Assembly: GCF_023091745.1 (NCBI RefSeq)
Contig: NC_068911.1
Coordinates: forward strand, 158,520,004-158,584,003
Reading direction: 5' to 3'
From: Budorcas taxicolor
Lineage: Eukaryota > Chordata > Mammalia > Artiodactyla > Bovidae
DNA length: 64,000 nucleotides
Shown: positions 56,960 to 64,000 of the stretch, piece after piece
Position numbering within the stretch: position 1 is the stretch's first letter
Layout: every line of letters begins with the position of its first letter
Notes under the pieces: generated by a model
What the model was told of the DNA's origin: nothing
The model's input: only the letters and a program-made list of their open reading frames with translations
Databases searched by the model: none
Translations under genes and position numbers: made by a program

Positions 56960-57058
56960 CAGAAAAATTTAAAATTACAAATTTTTTAAAATTACAAATT
57001 TTAAATTTAAATTGTAAATTTTAAAATTTTAAATTACAAAAATTTAAAATTACAAAAT
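56960..57058. repeat. AT-only imperfect repeat with dyad symmetry
   Basis: Repeated AAAATTACAAATTTT-like units in both orientations, about 99 bp, with only occasional C or G. Confidence 0.8.
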
Positions 57059-57435
57059 TACTAAAACTTCATGACTTAGAGAAGTTTTCATTTATATAGT
57101 CTACCTGGGAAGCCTGTGGACTAAATAATTATTACAGTTAAACAAAAATATATTACTTAAAGTTACTAGCCTATTTTTTTACACCAAAATGGACAAATCC
57201 CTAAAAAGCCAATAGTTTATATGCCTGATTTCTGTCTCCTTTTTTTTTTTTTTTTAAATGTGTAACTCTGGCAATTTATTTTTCTTCAGTTTATTATCAC
57301 CACACCAAAACTTTCAGTAACTCCTACTTAAAGGAATTTTATGAGAGTAAGTATTAAGACAAATGTGGCTGACAGCTTATTCTAGATATTACTATTCTAA
57401 AACTAATTCCTATGATACTAGGAACGTAATCCATG

Positions 57436-57560
57436 TGAAAGTGTTAGTTGCTCAGTTGTGCTTGACTTTTTGTGACCCCATGACTGTAGCCCACCAGGCT
57501 CCTCTGTCCATAGGATTCTACAAGCAAGGATACAGTGGGTAGCCATTCCCTTCTCCAGGA
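57436..57560 (-). mobile_element. Bov-tA SINE, truncated
   Basis: gtgaaagtgttagttgctcagttgtgcttgac ... gtagccattcccttctccagg. Confidence 0.9.
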
Positions 57561-57789
57561 TAATGCATTAACAAATCTCTATTAATTAAAAACAAACTGG
57601 AAGTAAAAATCACATAGGCTGGTTGAGATTAAGTCAATGTTTCATTTATATTCTTAATAACCCATATACCTTAAATAATAGTGATTGAAACCATGTGGAT
57701 ATGACTAAAATATCTTTTCAAAAATGTGTCAAAAAGTTTAAAAAATGAATTCTAAATTATACTAAATTTAAACACTTTTTAAAATTAAA

Positions 57790-58090
57790 TAATTGACTTT
57801 AAACAGATACTTAATAAGCTCCTATATGTTAGGTATCGGGGATAGAGTAGGGAGGCCAGAACTCTGCCTGCATAGACCTTGAGACTTATATTCTAAAGAT
57901 GGAAACAGCTGATAAACATATAAATTAAATAGTAATATGTGTGATAAGATATGAAAATAATATGATAGAAAATAAGTTGAGGGCATGAAAACAGCAGTGG
58001 ATAGAGTAGTTAGAGAAATCTTGTTGGTTGATAAGATTTCAGGATGGAGAAAGCTAGTGTGAGATACTTTAGGAATTTTAGGCTTGCTGA
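57790..58090 (-). mobile_element. L2 LINE fragment
   Basis: Antisense L2 order: ttaataagctcctatatgttaggtatcggggatagag, accttgagacttatattctaaagatggaaacagctgataaac, gataagatatgaaaataat. Confidence 0.65.
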
Positions 58091-58235
58091 TTTTAAAGTA
58101 TGCCTATTAACAACTTTGTCCAAATGTCATTATGTCTAGAAGATGGAAAGGAAACAAACAGCAAAGAAAGATAGGTGACACTAGAGGACAAAAACCTGTT
58201 GGCTTTTATTTTGTTCATTCAACAACTGTATATCG

Positions 58236-58340
58236 AGCGCTTATTCTTGCCTGGAGAATCCCCTGGACAGAGGAGCCTGGCAGGGTCCATGGGCTCGCAA
58301 AGAGTCAGACATGACTGAAGCAACTTAGCATCAATAGCAT
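58236..58340 (+). mobile_element. Bov-A SINE fragment
   Basis: cttattcttgcctggagaatcccctggacagaggagcctgg ... cagacatgactgaagcaacttagc, with a small internal deletion. Confidence 0.9.
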
Positions 58341-59332
58341 CAGTGTTTTATACTATAAGGCAGCAGCTAGAAACACAATTCTGGATAAAACAATCCTTTC
58401 AGTTGCCTCTGAGAGCAGCTTTTGAGCAGGATTGCAGAGTGTGGTTCAGTGATGAATATCATCTTTGGAGAAAAAGTCAGATCTTAAAAACAAACAAACA
58501 CAAAAATAGTAAAAGTGAGAGAAGAGAGGTCTTAAAATTATATGACACTCAAAAACCTTCATTTTGGTTAGAAATTCCAGCTTTATCACCTGCTCCCCCC
58601 CTAAATCTCTGTGATTGATAGTGTTATATTTACAGCTTGAGGATAAAAAATGAAAAGTCTTCTCTTTAATTAGGTGTTTGCAAAAGTTATGAATGGTCAG
58701 TGAAACATGAGATAGGGTCAGAGCCTGATTTTGTTTTTGTTCATCATTCCTCCACCTGCTTTTTAAAGGCTACAGTTTGTTCCCCACTAATTGTCTCTGG
58801 CATGGAGTTGGCAAGCTTATCTGCCAGACTTTCTCTATTGTGGTCTAGGTCAGCTTCACCCCATGGGAGAAAAGCAGGATCTGGTTCATTGAATCAAAGA
58901 CCTAAGAAAATCACTGAGAAAGTTCTCCTATAATCTTGGAGTTTATTTTGTAAACACATTCTCTTTAATCACAGCTTCCAAGCTATTCTGTCTTGCTTCA
59001 AAGTACTTCCACTGGCCCCAAGACACATTTTTGGTGCATAGACAAGGACTGGCCTGTCAAATGCAACCATCATTACCATTCACCACTCTCGTTAGTCTTT
59101 TTTAAAAGCCCAGAAACCTACAGCAAATTCTCTGAATAATAACTAGAAATATCTTTCAAGTTGAATTAATCTAATCAATAAATTGATTTCAAGATTTATC
59201 TTTAAAAAGCAGTTGGGGTCAGGACTCAGTACTTTAAAGAGTGATGGAGAATGAAGAGGCTATCTTCCTTCTTACAGAATCTTCAATTTTTCAACTTAAA
59301 TGTAAAAGCCAAGGAGATCAGAGATTGAGTGA
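58341..59332. other. Unique sequence, nothing recognised
   Basis: Two plus frames of 91 and 77 codons without domains. Confidence 0.45.
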
Positions 59333-59567
59333 TAACTCAGTGTGTGCCTGCTAAGTCGCTTCAGATGTGTCTGACTCTTTGTGACACTATGGACTGTAGC
59401 CCGCAGGGCGCTCTGTCTATGAAATTCTCCAGACAAGATTACTGGAGTGGGTTACCATGCCCTATGGGATCTTCCCAACCTAAGAATCAAACCTGTGTAT
59501 CATGTTTCCTGTATTGGCAGGTGCGTTCTTTTCCTCTAGTGCCATTTGGGAAGCCCAGTAACTCAGT
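59333..59567 (-). mobile_element. Bov-tA SINE with target duplication
   Basis: Antisense copy; flanked by TAACTCAGT (59,333-59,341 and 59,559-59,567). Confidence 0.92.
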
Positions 59568-59771
59568 ACTCATGGCCAAATGAGGTGTTTCCATCCTTGG
59601 AAGATGCAGCACCAGATGATTTTATATCTATTGGACTGATTCAGTAGAAATGTCTTCTAATTAAAATCACAAACAATGTGAAATAAAATGTCCATAGCGA
59701 TAGCAGCAACCTATTCCAATATATACTATTTTGAGTGCCAAATATTTTTCTAAGCTCTTCACGTATGCTAA

Positions 59772-59808
59772 TATATGTATGTATATATATATATATATAT
59801 ATATATAA
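59772..59808. repeat. (TA)n microsatellite
   Basis: atgtatgtatat followed by an uninterrupted TA run to 59,806. Confidence 0.95.
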
Positions 59809-59811
59809 TCC

Positions 59812-60111
59812 TCATATACAGGATTGGAGAAGGAAATGGCAACGCAATCCAATACTCTTGCCTGGAAAATCCCATGGATGGAGGAGCCTGGTAGGCTACA
59901 GTTCATGGGGTCGTGAAGAGTCGGACACAACTGAGCGACTTCACTTTCACTTTTCACTTTCATGCATTGGAGAAGGAAATGGCAACCCACTCCAGTGTAC
60001 TTGCCTGGAGAATCCCAGGGACAGAGGAGCCTGGTGGGCTGCCGTCTATGGGGTCGCACAGTGTAGGACACAACTGAAGCAGCTTAGCAGCAGCAGCAGC
60101 ATATATAGGAT
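59812..60111 (+). mobile_element. Bov-A2 SINE dimer with flanking repeats
   Basis: Two monomers with the cacttttcactttcatgcattgg linker and an agcagcagcagc tail. Flanks catatacaggat / catatataggat. Confidence 0.93.
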
Positions 60112-60600
60112 ATATATTAATATCTAATAATGATATAATAACATTTATAATAATATATATTAATATATATCATCCTCATATAACCCTTATCATAGATACT
60201 CTTACCATGACTCCTCATTTCCTTGAAGGAGAAACTAAGGCAAAACCAATTTAAGTAACACATGAAAGATTGACACTGGATGGATGAGTGGTGGAGTACA
60301 AATTTAATTCTGCTTTTTGGGCACTGGCAACCACACTCTTAGTATTAAGCATAGCTGTTTTTCATAGAGGAGTATTGAAAAATTATGGAACAATCACTAC
60401 TTGTTTAAATATGTGTTCATTTATTATGCCATGCCGTTTGTCCTGTCAGTAATTGGCTAAATGTCTAATATTTCTTTACAGGTTTCCACAGTATACACCC
60501 TTTGACTAAATGAAACAAAAACTATGGCAAAGACCTATTTAGGTGAAAGTTGCAATGACTGTCACAATTTTCTGCATGATGTAGTTAACAAGTAGAAATT
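60112..60600. other. AT-rich then unique sequence
   Basis: ataata/tatata-rich at 60,112-60,175, otherwise nothing recognised. Confidence 0.5.
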
Positions 60601-60602
60601 AC

Positions 60603-61212
60603 TAGTCAGTCAGTCAGTCAGTTCAGTCACTCAGTCGTGTCCGACTCTTTGCTACCCCATGAATGGCAGCACGCCAGGCCTCCCTGTCCATCACCAACTC
60701 CCAGAGTTCACTCAGACTCACATCCATCGATTCCGTGATGCCATCCAGCCATTTCATCCTCTGTCATCCCCTTCTCCTCCTGCCCCCAATTCCTCCCAGC
60801 ATCAGAGTCTTTTCCAATGAGTCACCTCTTCGCATGAGGTGGCCAAAGTACTGGTTTTTCCGCTTCAGCATCATTCCTTCCAAAGAAATCCCAGGGCTGA
60901 TCTCCTTCAGAATGGACTGGTTGGATCTCCTTGCAGTCCAAGGGACTCTCAAGAGTCTTCTCCAACACCACAATTCAAAAACATCAATTCTTTGGCGCTC
61001 AGCTTTCTTCACAGTCCAACTCTCACATCCATACATGACCACAGGAAAAACCATAGTCTTGACTAGACGGACCTTTGTTGGCAAAGTAATGTCTCTGCTT
61101 TTCAATATGCTATCTAGGTTGGTCATAACTTTTCTTCCAAGGAGTAAGTGTCTTTTAATTTCATGGTTGCAGTCACCATCTGCAGTGATTTTGGAGCCCA
61201 AAAAATAATAAG
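60603..61212 (-). mobile_element. BovB 3' fragment, antisense
   Basis: Starts agtcagtcagtcagtcagttcagtcactcagtcgtg and runs to gtgattttggagcccaaaaaataat. The antisense frame 61,222-60,764 (152 aa) is a nearly unbroken stretch of the BovB C-terminal region (KKAERQRIDVFELWCWRRLL). The copy is little diverged. Confidence 0.94.
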
Positions 61213-61357
61213 CAGACAGCAAGGGCTTTGCTTTCCATAGTGGTTATCTCCTGAGCACTTAGCAATGTTCTTGTAAGGTAAATATACACTTCCTAATGAA
61301 AGATACAATGCCGATTTGAAACACCCTGATAACTAATGATCTTGGTAAAAGTAGTAC

Positions 61358-61545
61358 ATATATATATGGACTGTAGCCTACCAGGCTCCTCTGTCCATGG
61401 GATTTTCCAGGCAATAGTCCTAGAGTGGATTGCCATTTCCTTCTCCAGGGGATCTTCTTAACCCAGGGATCAAACCCGGGTCTCCTGCACTGTAGACAGA
61501 CGCTTTACCATCTGAGCCACCAGGGAAGTCCCATATATATATACA
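61358..61545 (-). mobile_element. Bov-tA SINE
   Basis: ggactgtagcctaccaggctcctctgtccatgggattttccaggc ... gagccaccagggaagtccc, between catatatatat flanks. Confidence 0.92.
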
Positions 61546-61765
61546 TGAAAAGTGAAAGTGAAATTGTTAGTTGATCAGTTGTGTCCGACTTTTTGTGACC
61601 CCCAGGACTGGAGCCTGCCAGGCTCCTGTGTCCATAGGATTCTTCAGCAAAAATACTGGAGTGGATTGCCATTTTCTCCTCCAGGGGATCTTCCTGAACC
61701 AGGGATTGAACTCGGGTCTACTGCATTGCAGGCAGATTCTTTACTACCCCACCAAGGAAGCCCAT
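61546..61765 (-). mobile_element. Bov-tA SINE
   Basis: Full-length antisense copy right after the preceding one, same orientation, from aaaagtgaaagtgaaattg to accaaggaagccc. Confidence 0.93.
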
Positions 61766-61787
61766 ATATGTGGTTGGAATTAGAGAC

Positions 61788-62108
61788 TTTTTATGGACTA
61801 AATGTTTGTGCCCTTCTCCAATTCTATATGTTGAAGACCTAACCCCTAGCGTGCTGGTATTAGGAGGTGGGGCCTTTGGGAAGTGATTAAATTGAAATGA
61901 GGTCATGAGGATGCACTTCCTCTGTGCTATGTAAGGACACAGTGAGAAGGTGGCTGTCTCCAAGCCAGGAGGAGGCTTTGCTGGGAGCCTAACTGGACAG
62001 CACCTTGATCTTGGACATCTCAGCCTCCAAAACTATGAGAAATATATAACTGCTGTAAAGACCATCCAGTCTATGGTATTTTGTTATGGCAGCCCTAGCA
62101 GACCAAGA
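61788..62108 (+). mobile_element. MLT1A/B (MaLR) LTR
   Basis: tatggactaaatgtttgtgcccttc, acctaacccctagcgtgctggtattaggaggtggggcctttggg, gatcttggacatctcagcctccaaaactatgagaaat and cagtctatggtattttgttatggcagccc are in consensus order. Confidence 0.92.
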
Positions 62109-62204
62109 ATTCAGGGACTCTAAGGGAGTCATTCATCTGTAAGGACAGAAATGCATTGGCATCATCATGATGGGGTGAAACTAGAGAATAAAGCCAAGTG
62201 TATG

Positions 62205-62690
62205 AGCTTATTGTGGCTGTTCTAACAAGGGACCACAAGTCGGTGGTTTAGAACAAGAGAACTTTATTCTCATGGTTCTGGAGACTAGAAGTACACTGTC
62301 ACAGTGCTGGCAGGCCCACATCCCTCTGGGGTCTCTAAGGGAGAACTCATTCCTTGCCTCTTCCAATTTCTGGTGGTTGTTGGCAGTCCTTGACTTGTGA
62401 CCACATTGCTCAAATCTCTCGTTTGTGGTCACATTGCCTCCTCCCTTTCAGTCTGTGTCTTCTTTTATGTCTGACTTAAATTTCACTTTGCCTTTTTTTC
62501 TTTTAAGGATATTGTAATTTGATTTAGGACCACCCAGATAAACCAAAATGATCTCTTTATCTCGAGATCTTTGATGCAGAGACCCTTTTTCTTTTTCCAA
62601 ATAAGATCACATTCACTGGGGTTCCAGGAATTAGGATACAGATATATCTTTTTATGGGACCACAACTGAACTGACTACACCAAATAATGT
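62205..62690 (-). mobile_element. MLT1C/D (MaLR) LTR, antisense
   Basis: tgtggctgttctaacaagggaccacaagtcggtggtttagaacaagagaactttattctc, then ccttgcctcttccaatttctggtgg, and ttccaaataagatcacattcactggggttccaggaattaggata. Confidence 0.85.
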
Positions 62691-63244
62691 CAAGAATAAC
62701 CAGGGGAGATCTTCTTTGAGCTTGTTCTCTTTGTGAAGCTGTTGGCATTTTAAACCCCCTTCGCCTTAATCACAAGCTCAAGAAAAATGTTAAAACTGTG
62801 AATAAGTATTTGTTTTATCTGAACATGTATGCATAGCACTGCAATGAGTATATCTGATTTGTTGGAGTTAGTAAATTCTTAAATTGCAAAACTATATGCT
62901 TAATTTTGCATACAGATAGGTCAACTTTCTCTGTTAGTCTTACAATAATTCCATTCTAGGCTTGGTGAATAAATAAATTAAAGTCATAGCCCTTGAGTTA
63001 ATTACCGCATCAAGTGAGAATGTGGTAACAGATCAATCCAGGTGAATGTGTTCAGGATTTGACATTCTACAGCATTTTCTATTCCTGCCCGTCTAAGTAA
63101 TTGTTGACTTAGATTGAGTTCTTGTCTTCATCAGTTTTGCATCATCAATGTCTATCCTAGACTTGGAAGTATTTGGTGGTGTGAGCTGTGGAGGCAAATT
63201 AATTGTGTGAATGATTGGATGCTTGCCATGGTGATGATGTTTTT
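62691..63244. other. Unique sequence, nothing recognised
   Basis: No gene or repeat recognised. Confidence 0.5.
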
Positions 63245-63352
63245 TAAACCTTTTTTTAGTTATTATATTGGGGTAGCTGATTAATAATGTTGTGACAGTT
63301 TCAGGTGGACAGCAGTGGGACTCAGCCATGCATATACATGTATCTACTCTCC
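63245..63352 (-). mobile_element. L1 3' UTR fragment
   Basis: ttagttattatattggggtagctgattaataatgttgtgacagtttcaggtggacagcag is the antisense L1 3' end. Confidence 0.75.
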
Positions 63353-63544
63353 CACAATGATGCTTTTATCTGGAGTCAATAACTGGTTAATCCACCTATT
63401 CAGAACACAACTTAGAATAAAGATTTAATTTTAAAATAGTCTCCCAGCATTCAAGTTAGTTACTATATCTGAGTATATATATACTTATGTGCCTAATTCC
63501 CCATAAATAGACAAGCCTTAACTTCCATTAATTCCTACCTTCAG

Positions 63545-64000
63545 CATCTCTTTTATCCATTCATCCTTTGACAAATGCTTAGGCTGTAAAAAGAATAAAA
63601 AAGATTGGATTTAAATATTTTGCCTGTTGTGAATAAAGCTGCAATTAACATGAAAATACAGCCACCACTTTGCTATCCTACTTTAATTTCCTGTGGATAT
63701 ATATATCCAGAGTGGAGTTGCTGAATCATTAGTATTCTTGTCTGAAGAATTCCTTGGACAGAAGAGACTGGCAGGCTATGGTCATAGGGCTCAAAGAGTT
63801 GGACACAACTGAAGCGATTTAGCATGTATGCATGGTAATTTTATTCTTACTTTTTCATTTCCCACAATAGTTGTACCCATTTTCATTCCCATCCACAGTG
63901 CTCAAAGATTACTTTTTTCCATATCCTTGCCAACGCTTGTTAATTTTTTTTTTTTTTTTTGATGATGGCCGTTCTAACAGGTGTGAGATAATCTCATGGA
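63545..64000 (-). mobile_element. L1 LINE fragment running off the window
   Basis: Antisense ORF2/3' region: tatccattcatcctttgacaaatgcttaggctg, gaataaagctgcaattaacatg, cattcccatccacagtgc, tgatgatggccgttctaacaggtgtgagataatctcat. Split by a SINE at 63,731-63,835. Confidence 0.88.
63731..63835 (+). mobile_element. Bov-A SINE inside L1
   Basis: tagtattcttgtctgaagaattccttggacagaagagactggcaggc ... gagttggacacaactgaagcgatttagc, with L1 sequence on both sides. Confidence 0.9.

Noticed and set aside
60663..61208. 181-codon plus-strand frame
   Set aside because: Antisense reading of the BovB 3' region. The same translated phrases recur wherever antisense BovB occurs (24.2, 31.0, 47.4 and 53.5 kb).
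1..64000. CRISPR-like array from regularly repeated SINE motifs
   Set aside because: The repeats are dispersed retroposons of about 200 bp with irregular spacing in a mammalian genome; no short repeat-spacer structure exists.

Overview
This window is nuclear DNA from a ruminant, most likely a bovid (cattle, yak, bison, sheep or goat type). The evidence is the dense load of ruminant-specific retroposons: about fifty Bov-tA/Bov-A2 SINE copies or fragments (recurring cores such as GACTGTAGCC..CCAGGCTCCTCTGTCCATGG or their complement), about a dozen BovB (RTE-type) LINE pieces ending in (CTGAA)n, and CHR-type tRNA-Glu SINEs. They lie on older mammalian repeats (L1, L2, MIR, MLT1, MER5A, MER20, Tigger). 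The species cannot be fixed from the sequence alone.

I find no functional protein-coding gene, no convincing exon set and no CpG island. Every recognisable protein-coding stretch is the decayed ORF of a mobile element: BovB reverse transcriptase (18.3-20.0, 23.6-24.8, 30.3-31.7 and 46.9-48.0 kb), L1 ORF2 C-terminus (16.9-17.8 and 46.6 kb), a mariner transposase (31.7-32.7 kb) and pol/env relics of an endogenous retrovirus (25.1-27.4 kb). The only classical RNA gene is a decayed tRNA-Asp(GTC) copy at 52,178-52,249. The window therefore looks like an intergenic or deep-intronic, repeat-rich segment.

Layout: 0-16 kb is mixed unique DNA with L2, CHR and Bov-tA copies and a repeat-poor stretch at 7.5-10.1 kb. 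16-20 kb holds an L1 with a perfect 18-bp target duplication, an L2 and the longest BovB (1.75 kb). 20-28 kb has MER5A, MLT1, tandem BovB tails and the antisense ERV fragment. 30.1-33.7 kb is one nearly full-length mariner (about 1.27 kb of its own sequence) split by two independent, oppositely oriented BovB insertions. 34-46 kb is MLT1, solo-LTR and SINE territory with a SINE-in-SINE nest at 43.5-44.0 kb. 46.6-48.5 kb is an L1 split by a BovB. 50-55 kb carries MIRs, the tRNA-Asp relic, a BovB and a second LTR of the family seen at 39 kb. 55-64 kb has more SINEs, an hAT element, BovB, two MLT1 LTRs and a terminal antisense L1 that runs off the window.

Nothing here supports a new biological system. 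The most informative content is insertion history: target-site duplications that can be read directly give the relative order of mariner, L1, BovB and SINE activity. Family names are by recognition of consensus features and were not checked by a database search; boundaries without a target duplication are approximate to about 10-30 bp.
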